A stretch of 64,000 nt of DNA. It comes from Rhynchonema sp. JSB1_4 (Eukaryota; Nematoda; Chromadorea; Monhysterida; Xyalidae). Positions 37,281 to 49,600 of the stretch are shown piece by piece. The notes under the pieces were generated by a model. It saw only the letters and a list, made by a program, of their open reading frames with translations. It made no database searches and was not told the origin of the DNA. Where the stretch lies: contig JASAMV010002745.1 in NCBI GenBank assembly GCA_030248065.1, forward strand, positions 60,786 through 124,785, written 5' to 3'. How positions within the stretch are numbered: the stretch's first letter is position 1; every line of letters begins with the position of its first letter. Both the position numbers and the translations under genes were made by a program.

Positions 37281-40200
37281 ATTGGTATCGACCACCCTGC
37301 TACACGAGCTGTCGACGTGCACCGACAACGAGGAGTGTGCCGTGTTCCAGCCGAGTCCCTGCCAGCTAGTCCGTGTGTCACACACCAATCAAGTTTTGCA
37401 CGCACGTGGACGCGTTAGACAGTTCATTGCGCGATGGATGCAACACGCGCCGCGACGCTATCGTGTGCTCTTCATTTTTATTGATGATGGTTTGGTGGGC
37501 CTGGTGTCTTTTCGACGTTGCATGCTTTGAATTTTTATTTTAGTGCCAGTGCTAGGTGCCAGTTTCATGGCCTTCTGAGTTTCACCCGTTTTGTTTAACA
37601 CTTGTTAACATTTTATGCTCTGTGGTAGTGGTTGCAGGAGCAAAGAACCAAAAAAGGTGGATACCCAGAACACTGATGTGACTTGCACAGAATCTCACTA
37701 TCCAACTGTTCAGATCTGCACCTTGGTTCGCACTTGTCGCTGGTAGGTGAGCTTCGTGAGTGCTACCGTAGCCCGACAATACGATTCTTCGATGTTCGAG
37801 CGTCCGAAGCGCGATTCTTTGAGAAACACGGTGGTGACAGACTGATCAAACAATTCAGGCTTTGTTGTGGCGGTGCAAAGTTCGTGTTTTTGTTTAATTT
37901 AGTTTTTCTTGCATGAACAATAGAACAATGTTTTTGTGTCCTGAAGTTTTGTCACTAAATTCAAGAACGTCAAATTTCAAAAGATCATACTTCACAGGAT
38001 CATTTCCGTAACATGCAGCAATTTGGCAGGCGCATGATGTTGTGACACAGATACAGGCCTCAAACTGCACCCACACCAGGAAACAATAAATAAAATTCTT
38101 ATTTTCCTGCAGTTTCTTATCTCCGAATGGCCCGACTAACTCCTTGTCCGAGCCACTGCCCTTGTCTATTTCGGGCACAACCGAAGTGCAATGGACCACC
38201 ATCAGTATCTTCAACGAACGCGCGCATCGAGGTCGAACGTTTACGAAACGCGAAGCGCGGTTGGTTTGTGCGTGCAATTTGTGCGAAATCTTGGGCGCAT
38301 GACCTGCGAGAGATTTTTTTATCTCGCTCACAAGCAGAAACAATGCTTGTTGCGGTATCAGCCAAACTGTTTGACAGCCGTAGTTAGGGTTAGAGAGATG
38401 TCGGGTGTCGGGTGCCAAAAAAGCGTAGGTGTCGGGTACCCCCCGACCTCTATCCCTAGCCGTAGTATATGTGATCGGTGTGCATCCCACACAGCGGTAG
38501 TGTTTCAGTGAGTTCAGCGAGCGTCTGCTGTGGGAATTGTCGCCGCGTCCGATCGCCAAGAATCCCGAACTCGAATTGCGTTTTGACACCGTCAAAGTGG
38601 CATTGGCTCAGTCCGAACCGAAATTGACGGCTTGGGACCAGCGCTATGCCGGACCGAAGTTTGTATTCATTGTGTCTGCTGGTGAGTTTGGGTTGGATTG
38701 AAAGCAAAAAGTCTACCATTTTGTGCTGTTTATTGGGTTTTGACGTTGGTGTTTGCATTCATCTTAGAAAAGCACGATCGTGTACTTGGGGAGGTCACAT
38801 AATTGTGACACACAAGCCTACCAGTGACGTCAGACTGGCGTGCGCACAGCACAGTTCAGAAACGTGATATACAGTAACTATTTTCGTTGACCTGGCTTTT
38901 TCTCATTTGTTCGCAACTGGCTGCAAAGCCCGAGCAAAGGAATAAATTTTTTTCTTCCACGAAAAATTCAGGGCAGTATTTTATTACGATGTATTGACAC
39001 TATTTCTTAATTTTCCTTTCCAGAAACGACGCACCCATATCCTGGTGACCAATTCAAGCTCAAGTACATCTTCTCGCAGCCCCGACGTACGCACGATATG
39101 TTCTTCTTCTCAGCCAACACAATGCAGCTGCACGGCGTTCGGAACACACACGCTGCCGAGACCGATAATTTCATCGAGAAGTTCAAAAAAGTACTTCATC
39201 TTTCGTCGCAAGCGAAAACGTTGGTTCGCTGGGTTGAGTTATTTATGGCTTCGACTTTAAGTTATCAATTCAGAAGCAAATGCTTGTTTCCTTAAATTTT
39301 GCTTTATCTACCTGTTTCCTGTGAAAGCATTTTTGCGTTTGGTCAAAGAACGGTTGTAATGGAAAGTGACGTGTTTCTGAAACATCATCTGTTTGTGCTG
39401 TTGTTCTTTTTTCAAGCCGTTGTCACAACCAATCAAGTGGACAAAATCATGTTTGTTGTGGTTGGTTTTGGTCAAGTCTGAAAAATCCATCTGTCCCTCA
39501 ATTTCAGGCACAACAATTTCGGCGGTCGTCAGAGCGTGGGTCCGCGTTTGCACCGCAACAAGAACAACCCTGATAATACACTGAGCTCTGCGAGCAACAC
39601 GAGCACAACCACAATCACGCAACCTACAGCACAGCGTGCGTTCATGTGCGTCGATCTCGAGTCGTCGACTTACAGTAACCCGAATGTGGCTTGTGTCGGT
39701 CGCATCGACATTCGCAATCAGCATCGTGCCACAATCAGATGCGATCCGATCACCGATGGACGGGTGTTTGGCATGATTGTCGCCGATGACAGTTGGCAAC
39801 ATGTCAGTGTGCCGGTTGGGCTGGTTGAAGAAAGGCTGAACGTTTGGCCAGCTTGTTTCTTCAAAGTGCACGACGTCCAACTTTGACCACTTTGATTTCT
39901 TGGTTCACGTGGAGTCCGCGTGAATTGTTTAGAATAAGGATTCGGTGTTTTTTGGTCGAAAGTTGGCTGGAAAGCTGGAAGCAGCGTTGTGTGTGAGGGC
40001 TCTTTTCATACTAAGGGGTTATATATATATATATATATATATTTATTATTGATATCATCTTTCTAGAAGCTAAACTTTTGACCAACCGTTCACGTAACAT
40101 TCAATTCAGACGAAGACGCTTAGTCAACGTTACAAACAGAAGGAAGAGGTGGTTTTTGTGCCGGGCGAAGGCTACGACAGTCGATTGCGTGCCACGTACG

Positions 40201-42718
40201 TGTGTCCGAAACGCGATATGAGGTTGGGCACTGGGTTTATGCTTTATGGCCTTTGTGCTGATGTCCCTTCGGCCGGCCCCGTTTGACGTAACAGATGATC
40301 ATCCAACGAAACTATATTTTTTATTGCCCGTTTCGACATGCGAGCATCATGCAGTGAAGCGCATCACGTTCATCGGAATGGTGCTGACGATTTGAAAACC
40401 TTTATGCACGTCTTGTGCAAAAGATGGATAGATGTTCCTCAAATTAGAAAGCGGTTGAAATTCTGTAACCGGGATATTTCTCACGAAAATGAATTTTTGA
40501 ACTGTGAAGCCCATCGTAGTGTTGTTTCTCATTGCAGGGAAGGAGTAGCAACCGTGAGTGTTGTGCGTCGTTTATTCGTGCTGGGTGTGTCCAAACAATT
40601 GTCCAGTGATTCATCCATCATTGTGAGTTTGGATTCAATGAAACATCTGCTGGACAGACAAGAAAACGCACATTGTGGCGTACTGTGCTCAATTGGAGAT
40701 AGGTATGTGCTTGTTGATGGTTGAGATGGCTTTCGATTGGGAATTTTGATTTTTTATTAATTTTATTATACTTTTCGGCAGTGTCTTTTGTTAGTTTAGT
40801 TGCTTGTCATGAAATAGGGGCTACGAATAAAAATGATTCTTTCCACACCACTCCCTTGGAAAGAGCTGTTTGTGCGCGTGATTGGTGTCGTCAAGGTCTG
40901 AGCCCAACCTTTACCATTTCGGTGTTACGTACTGTTAAACGTCTCAACGAAGTAGCATGTAATTCAAAGGGTGCTTTCCGACATCGTTTGGTGCCAAAGA
41001 TCACCAAAATTTTAAAGATGTTATTTGTGCGCTGATGTTTCCCTCGTGAACAACCTCCCATTGTCAACCCTGTCTGAGCCAACCGCATGACAAAACGGCC
41101 GAAGCGAAAGAAATTTCCAAAAATTGTGGCCAGGTTCATGTATCGCGCGGTTCCGGTCCGTCGCGGTTACTATCGAGCGCTGGAGGTTCGATTCTTGACG
41201 GAGCGCCAGTTCGACTACGAGAAACGCATGGCCCCGTTCTCTGTTGACCGGGCCAAGAACAGGAACGAGGATGACACAACAGAGCAATTACGACCATCTC
41301 GACTCAGACAAGAACCTATGAGTGTGACTGCTGCCACTAATGAGTCACGGAATGTTTCACGTGGTTCGTCGCCACCGTCGCTGCAGGAGTTCCAGTCTGA
41401 GACGAGCACTGCTGCGAGTTCGGGTCAGATACTTTGATTTCATTTGATACTTGCTTTTTCTTTTGATTCGACTTAATTTTTTATTTTATTTGTTCTTTTT
41501 GTGCAACAACTGAGTGGAGCAGAGAACGCTCTCAAGTAGACGAAGCTGCCTAATTGTTACCACTGCAGTTTGTTGTGTGCTGCAGCAAGGAGGGCACTCA
41601 GGTCGAATCGGATCACACAATGGCCAACCAATCCCATGTGCGAAGTCGATATTGCGAGAATTCAACACCTAAATAATCACAGAGCACAATATACAAATCG
41701 CATGGTGAAACAAAAGCTAATCTAAATCCATAATTTCAGTTGCGTTCCGTACATTTGAGGACGGCGACTTTGACGATGATTTCTCCAACTACCTGCAATC
41801 GATCACAATTGATGAACCCGATCAGGGGTGTGATGCGGACGTGGTGCAGTTTGGTGATGGGACATTTGGTGATGGTGCGTCGGTTTAGCACCTTGCTGTA
41901 TTAGTTCTGTAATTTCTACCAGTTAACTTTTTTCAGAACGCAGTGACGCTGAAATCCAACGAATCTGGCCATGGGATAGTGTGAATGGCTCGCGACCACA
42001 TTCCACTGCTGCGTCACCCGTTGCTGCACCGAGATTTGATCTGTTACTTGATTCGAAATATAAATTTTTGAATTGTTATAGAAAAGAAATTTGATGAAAT
42101 TTTTTCAGTTTTCCACCGCTGTGTGCCAGCACCGGTGCCAGTGGTGTGTCGAGTCCAGTGTCATCCGACACGCACCAACAGATCACGTTTCAACAACAAT
42201 GTGCAAATAGATATGCAAGTTCGAGTCTGGGACGAGACAACATGATTGACAATCCACAAGTGTGTGCGGCGTTGGATAAACTGTTCCCGGACATGGACCC
42301 GAGTCCCAGTCCGGCACCGGATGCACCGCCCGGCCTGAGTCTGAGTCCTTGTTGGGACCGTGTCGACCATCATCAATCCGTATCTCCATTGTCGACAATT
42401 GATGTGCCCCAATGTCGCACGCCCGAACCGCCGTCGCGTCCTCCACCCCTGGTCAGTGGTCTAGGCGGTATTGGCAGGGGTCGCGGCCTGGTGGGATCAA
42501 GTGGGACTTCAGTGGACAAGGGGATTACCGGAGACAAATGTCGCTCGAAAGGCACGCAGACCGAATTGAGTCAGGCGGATGCGCATCGCGACCCGTTCAC
42601 GTCCCTGATTCAGGCAAAGTACGTGTTTGAATATTATGGTATGCAACAACATGTGAAACACGCCTGTCCGCAATTGTATGACGAACTGTTTGAACATGAT
42701 CGGCACTGTGTGTTCTGA
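37281..42718 (+). CDS. Gene D: paralogue of gene C, 5' end not resolved
   Basis: It aligns with gene C exon by exon. Exons: 37281-37489 (CQLVRVSHTNQVLH), 37714-37879 (TIRFFDVRASEARFFEKHGG), 38113-38259 (VQWTTISIFNERAHRGRTFT), 38509-38681 (DQRYAGPKFVFIVSAG), 39024-39219 (DMFFFSANTMQLHG), 39508-39802 (about twice as long as its gene C partner), 40110-40222 (YVCPKRDMR), 40538-40702, 41134-41423 (ALEVRFLTERQFDYEKR), 41740-41874, about 41939-42052 and 42109-42718. The last exon is Pro/Ser-rich, has GLGGIGRGRG, and ends in the shared signature GTQTE...QAKYVFEYYGMQQHV...QLYDELF. Function unknown. Divergence is high (roughly 35-45% by eye), so the duplication is old. Several introns break at the same residue in both genes, which supports duplication of an intron-bearing ancestor. 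Confidence 0.65.
38385..38458. mobile_element. Tiny 74-bp hAT MITE in gene D intron
   Basis: Ends TAGGGTTAGAG and CTCTATCCCTA, with an exact 8-bp duplication GCCGTAGT on both sides (38377-38384 and 38459-38466). It lies 50 bp before the acceptor of the next exon. Confidence 0.9.
40019..40045. repeat. (TA)n microsatellite in gene D intron
   Basis: About a dozen TA units in a row. Confidence 0.9.
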
Positions 42719-43614
42719 GGTTTCAAGGCTGGACGATGTGATCATCGGGGCGCGATGCTATTTGTCAGTCGAAAAATTTTATTGTCCAATCAGCTGTTTT
42801 TTTACAGAAATGTTATTGCACGCTCTGGGTGGAAGGGTTATTGTTCTGATTTTGATGATGAGCTGGTGCTCCAATTTCATGTGGCTGGAGTTTGTTTTTT
42901 TTTCACTGAAGCTAGTTTTGATGTTTTTGTTCGATCTCCTCTTGCCTTGTTTGCTGTTTGATTCTTTCACTTGTTTTGTACTGATTCCTTTCTGCTCTCT
43001 TTATGTGATATGTACGTAAATGCCGCTGTGATGTTCGTCTTATTGCAGGTGATTGCTTCATTCAGCGACAGTGGTCTCACTGGAGTTTGGTTGTGTTGTT
43101 GTGGAGTCTAAGCATGACTTTCGATTTTGGAAAATTGAGTGTCTCTATAAGATTTTGCGATTTTATTGCCTTTGCTTCCACCTGTGTTCATCCATTACTA
43201 ATCAGCTTGAGTTTTGTGCAACTTTGATATCTATTAACAGCTCTTTGTCCTCTAGGTGCACGTATCTGGTCAAATAACGTGATTTCCAAGCTACTAGTCA
43301 ATCACCAGTCGTTAGTTCCAGATGCGATAAAACTCAGGGTTACCCTTTCGTTGATCATTTGATGTTGTCTCACTGTTTATTTCGGTGCCACCTATGAGGT
43401 GAAGTATTTCTGATTGTTTTATTGATAGATAAGTCAGTGGTTAATCACTGCGCTTTACCCGAATGTGCGTAATTTGACGTTGATGTTGATACTGAGCATA
43501 TCAATACATTTTTAGCTATCTGTTGCTGTCCATAAGAGCGCTCTGCTCATGCGCGTGGTGCTGACGGTCTGGTTCATTCAAATGACAGAATTTCAGCGCG
43601 TGTCACCCGTCAAA
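42719..43614. other. Gene D 3' flank and gene E 5' region
   Basis: T-rich and without a supported exon. An acceptor (GAATTTCAG) about 22 bp before the gene E ATG suggests that an untranslated 5' exon lies somewhere here. Confidence 0.4.
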
Positions 43615-46600
43615 ATGTCGCTCGGCAGTACGGTGGTGAACACGACCTGTGACCGAAATGTCGAGCAGCTGATTCTGTCGTATTTGCGTCGTCGCGGTAT
43701 GCACAAATGCGCAGACATTTTTGTGCATGAATCGCTACATCTGAATTCGGGCGTGGCGTTCACGGAGCAACTTTATGGACAACATTTGGAGGATATCGTG
43801 GCTATGTTTGTCAGGATTAGTGATGGTTGGTTGATGCCGCCATTGTTTTTTTTTCAAAATTCAGCCGTTACAACTTGCACCGAAAACTTTCGCTTAATGC
43901 GCGTGAAATGTGTTATCGGTGGCACCAGAAAAAGACGAAGAAAATTGCCACCGATGGAGGTATTGGGCAGTGTTTTCACAGTGGGCGTTTCACTGACGGT
44001 TATCAGCGAGGTTTCAGCATTTACCGTTGTGTGTATTATGAATATGGCTACGTGATGTTTGGCTTCTTTTCTGCAAGTCTATTCTGTTGTGACGGTCATC
44101 TGTTTGAATCGGACGTTTTTTGCCCGTGAATGTGTGTTCCTCCCAACATGAGCAGGGTCCCGATCCATTTGACAATTTCAGGTACGGATCTCAACCTTCC
44201 GTCGGCCGTGAATGCGGTTGTGAATCAAATGCATCAAGTCAGCACCCAGTTGAAAATGTTGTTATTGACTGGCACTCAACCACAACAACGAACCCAAAAT
44301 AGGACTCCAACTGGGAGCCACAACACCGATTTGAAACATCAGCGAACTGCAGCAGAGTTGAGGACTGAGGACCTCGCTGCGCAGGCGACTGTGCTCGCGA
44401 AACGAAGGGTGCTCGCACCCAGGCCACCTGTGGCAACACAATCTAGCCAACCACCAGCTTCGGTTGGTGTCTCTGTATTCGTTGATGTTCAAATTTTTGT
44501 TTGTTTAGTTTATGTTTATGCATCCGTCACAGTTGCGATAGTCTAGGGCAGGACTGTATGCCGGGACGAAAACTATAGTCAGTTGCTGCATTGAGCACCT
44601 GAAAGCTGAAAAAATAGTATTCGAACCAAAAAAGTTGGGATGGCCCCCCGTTGTGCGTAACCTCGACCGCATGTCTTTAACTGGAACCCACCAAGTTTGA
44701 TCCCGACTTTAAACGCTGTAGTTATTATGTATTTTTCTGAATTATTATTATTTTGTTTGCGGTCGGAAGCCACGCGCATGTGTGTGGTGGCATGTTGATT
44801 GTGTTGAAAGCCTCTGACTGATGTGAGAAACCATCGGGAACATGGTTCCAAGCCCTTTTCAACAGTGCATTTTATGGTTCAGACACGTGGGGAAACTAGC
44901 GAGCCCAATTTCGATCAGCCATCGTGCAGTCGTACAGCTGACACGAGTATTCATCTGGTGGATACCGATGCGCCGAGCGCACCCTGTTTCGATGTACAGC
45001 AGCAGGTGTCCGTTGACCAGTCTCTCAATCCTGGTCAGTTCCAGTTGTGCATTGTGCTTCTCATCAACTAATTGTTTTTTTTGGACTTGTCTATCATGCC
45101 TAACCTATCAATGATGACGTCATTTGTTTCAGTTTTTCACGCAGTGGCGTCAATGGCCAATAAATACAAGGATCAGATTGCCGATCACACCCACAGACAG
45201 GATGTGAACGCCACTGAATCGGTTAGTGACGTTTATCTCGAGAGTTGCAGAAGGCCGGTGAATTTATTTTATTTTATTTTGTTCCTGTTTCCGCTGTGAG
45301 GCCTGTTGCCTGATTTTGCTGTATGACAGCAGGCAGCATTAGCCATTCCCTTGGTTTGATTTCCATTGTGTGCCGAACGCACGTGCGCCACAATCAGTGA
45401 TGCATAAAGCCGTGGTTGTTCTCACACGATTGGCACAAAGAGTTGTGTAAGATTGTGCTCTGCCGTACGTACGTTACACCTTCAGGCTTCGGTTTAATCT
45501 CAGGTTCGGGCTCAGGCCTGCGCTCAAATTCATATATTTACGCACCCAATATTCCCGTCTCAGCTCCCGCTAACCGAAGAGGACATGGCGGTTTTGGAGA
45601 ACTTTCTCACGCACAACGGCGACGATTTTGATTCGGCTTTGCACAGTCATCCAGCCATGACGGACACGCACGTCGATTTGGTCACACCGCCGCCGCAAAC
45701 ATTGAGCATTGTTGACGAGGGCAGTCCGCAGAAACGGCGCAAGGCAAAACCGAGACATCGGTTGGTTGTCAGTAGTATTTGGTGTATTTTGTTGGACGAT
45801 TATGGTGCCAAGCACAGTGTGCCCTCTTTATGGTGACTCAGGCGAGGCCCGGTGTTTTCGGTCAGAATAATCACGACAAACATACAGCGCTACCACTTTG
45901 AGAAAAACGTGAACGTAGTAACATTTCACAGTGTCGAGAGTCGCTACAAAGAAGGTTCGTTACACTTGATGGATAAATAAAGTTGTTTCAGGTCACCAGA
46001 GAAACCACCTAACGTCCCGCAGCCCATACAACAACTTCTCAGCTCTGTGCCTGGTCAGCTTAATTTTGTTGTTTTTTTCATTTTTGGAACTTTTTTCGTT
46101 GTTGGGAATATAATGCAGTAAACAACTTTTTTGCTATGGCACGTTTTTTCGTCTTGCGCTCCACCAGATTAGAGAAGACACTAAATTGACTTGACACGCC
46201 GCACCTGAAACTTGTATCCTCTTTCAGCACTTGTGCCAGATCCCGTCGTGGGTGAGTGTCCCACAACAACGACAGCCAGTTCCGCAGTCTCAACCATCCA
46301 GACGATGGCTGATGTTTCACAAACTGGAGTGCAAGCGACACCTGCACGTCAACAAGATACGCCACCACCTACTGCTGAAACATCATCAAGTCAAGCTGCA
46401 CAGAAGGCATCAACCAGCAACAGCATTCAGGCTTACAAGGATATGATCGAATCTTCGCCTGTGAAAAACTCGACCAAAATTGACGTTGGTTGAAGGATAC
46501 AGTTATTGATTTAATGAATCTGTTGATTGCTTTTGATCTTCAGTTGTGTTTTGGGCAGAACAGTAGTTGGTTATGTTATGGATGGGCATGAAAACATAAT

Positions 46601-49600
46601 AGCTTGCTGGTCACTGTTGGTGTGTATTGTGCTGGGGTGCACAGCAGCACTATTTCTGTAATTGTTAAGCTGTCGTCTGATAATCTACCTTTAAAAATAT
46701 TAATAGCAAATGGATCAACAACTGTGGACGTTTTCCTCTTTTTCAGCAACATTCCCCACCCCGTTCACAAAGTGCCTCATCCACCCGTAACAGTCCATCG
46801 AAACAGCCTCAGAAACAGAATCATCAGGATAACGATAGAAAGAGAAAGTCATCGGAGTGCACAAAAATGGACATGATTGGGTCAACGGTTGAGTTGGTAC
46901 TGAAAAGGAAACCGCGACCGCAACGGGTCTACAAGAACAAACGTGCGAAACCTGACCACGATGCATACTCTGCCAGCCTGACAACGGGTGTGGATCTCAT
47001 GAATCAAACTGACAAGGGTGTCATGCAACTTGTGCCTATTAACGGTGGGTGAACACCTGTTTTTGATCTATGTGTATGGTGCTCACAACGCAGTCAGTCT
47101 GATGTTTCGCGTGGATGCAGTCTACGTTGTCAACAATTTACAGCCAAGCACGTGTTGGCAGCCATAGCTCCCAAACCAAGCACAATGCCAACAACCAACA
47201 CAGATGTAACGCCTGACTCGCCCACGTTCAAGGGCAGCGCTCGTGGCAAAAAGGTCGATGTGTTGAATAAAACGGTCAGATCGCACTTGTTACATTCTTA
47301 CGTTAATGTGATTTTTGTATACAGTGTATGGTTTCAGGTGGAGCCGGAGTCCGAACCTCAGTTGCCCAAGCCCGTGAATGTTGACGATTATGTGAAACCA
47401 GGTGAGTGTAGGTAAATGTAATCGTCTAAAACTTCTCTTTGGCATGAAATTGAGGAGTGCAAAAAATTTGCGGTGCAAAAAATACTTCAGCAAGAAGAAA
47501 AAGTCTTGATTACAACTTAGCTGGCAAACAGTTTACCTGGCTTTCCAAACAAAGCTTTGCCACTCATTCTACCATGGCCATATGGTCACCGACAATCTCC
47601 ATTTGTGTCTTGCCGGGGACACATATATTTTTGACCGCAAAAATATGCAAAATGAGTTTGGTGTGGCCATTGATGACACCTCAGTTGACCTAAACCGAAA
47701 TGACTCGCTATTAACGTTATTCTACATTGCCGTTTGCCTATGTTGCTCTAATTTTTTTAGCCATCTACGTTCGTCAGCCGTGCCTCATGCCGGTGGTGCC
47801 CAGACCGACGAGCACAGACAGTGATGAAGGCCCCCAACCATCCACCATCTCCGCAGCACTGCCTCCTCCTCCCGTGGTCACAACTCCATCGCCATCTAAA
47901 GTGGCCGCGAATGAAACTGTGCTCAGTGAACACGATTATGATACAGCGGTTGGCTGTTTTGCATTTGTGTGAATTCGTAGATGCAGTTGTCTAGGTCATC
48001 TGACCCGACTGTTCGGTCACTCTGTGCAAAGAATACACCAAGCAGAGGGTATGAGAGAATTTTGAGAGGGAATTCATTCAGGATCATAATGTGCGGGTAT
48101 GTTAGCTCAACCGCACTTTCATTCTTAACCTGGTACATCACTCTTCAATCAAACATGCAGTATTGATGGGCATGATAACTGGAGTCGGATTGTGATGCCC
48201 GTCTGTCTGTTTGAGCGAGGCAGTAGTTTGGTACACGATTCTCATCACATAACAACTACATAACATAAAATAGTGTTCAAATTCATGATGAATTATTCAG
48301 CTGAGCCCCAACGTGGACGCAATTATCCAAGATGTAATCGACGATTGTCATCTTGCCCACAGCCAACTGCCGGCACATAATATCGCGCAACAGGCGTTCC
48401 AGAGCGCGACTTCAGTTGCAGAATTGTTGTCATGGCACGAAGCGATGTTGGTTGCATCTTACTTTTATACTGCAGACGGGCGGTGCACACGGTCATCGTC
48501 AGTGCAGTGCACCAGACGGCCACGTGACCCCAAAAACAAACACGAGCGGACAATTTTTTACAGCTCATCATATGAACCGCCGGATGAAACCAAAAAGTCG
48601 CCAAAGAAACGTGCGCCTGCTCGGAACAAACCGAAACCAACGGCCAGAAACCAGAAGAAAGCCGCCCAATCGTCAACGGAGCAAGAAGACCACAGCGATA
48701 TTCAAGAGCTGCCAGTCAATCAAGCACGCGCACCACGCAAACGCCCCAAGAGAGAGAAAGCAGCCAAAGTAGAGCCCAGAAATGTTGAGCGACCAGTGAC
48801 TCGGTCCAGTTCGCGAGCCAGCAAGACTCCCGTCACGTCACCCAACAAGCAAAGTCAACAATCGGCTGTTGTTGGGTCAAAAGCACCAGACAATGAAACA
48901 TTGCATGAAAATGAGACCGAATCTGAAAAGAGTCCAGGACGGCACGGTGCAACGAAGTTCAGTCCCCCCAAACAGGCCACTTCAAATTCGCCACTGAAAA
49001 TTTCACCGGAGAACACTGAAGAGCGTCTGACACACAAAGCTACATCGCAGCGAACCCACGGTTCGCCAACTAAACCGGAAGAAACCGTGAAACAGCTCGC
49101 AACGGACCCCGAGTTTGCATCAAAACCGAATCCAAAGCCGGTCGTCACCCCATCAGAAGAGGTCAACTCGCCGAAACAGCCCACCAGAAATTCGCCAGTG
49201 AAAACTTCATCGGAGAATTCTGATGAGCGCCTGACACACACAGCTCCATCACAGTGCAACGTTTCGTCAACGAAGACAAAAGAAGTTGCAAAACTATCCG
49301 AACCTGACCCCGAACCTGCGGCAAAATCGAAATCGCGTCCAAAGCCTTTTATTGTTCAATCAGCAAAGTCTGACGCGCCAAAACAGACTGCCCCAAATTC
49401 GCCAAGGAAATTATCGACCGAAAGGACTGACGATCGCCCGATGCACCAGCCGGCCGCTCCAGTGCGTAAACGTGACGGGTTCCAATTGCGTCTGCGGCAA
49501 TCGCCGACCAAAAACCGAAAATTCGTGGTCGATCGAGCGGAAGAGCTGATAAGAACATTGCAATTGCAATCAATGGAGTTGCAACGGCAGGCGTTGTATG

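Noticed and set aside
38117..38595. Minus-strand frames of up to 233 codons across gene D
   Set aside because: They lie antisense to exons of gene D whose plus-strand frames are supported by alignment with gene C.
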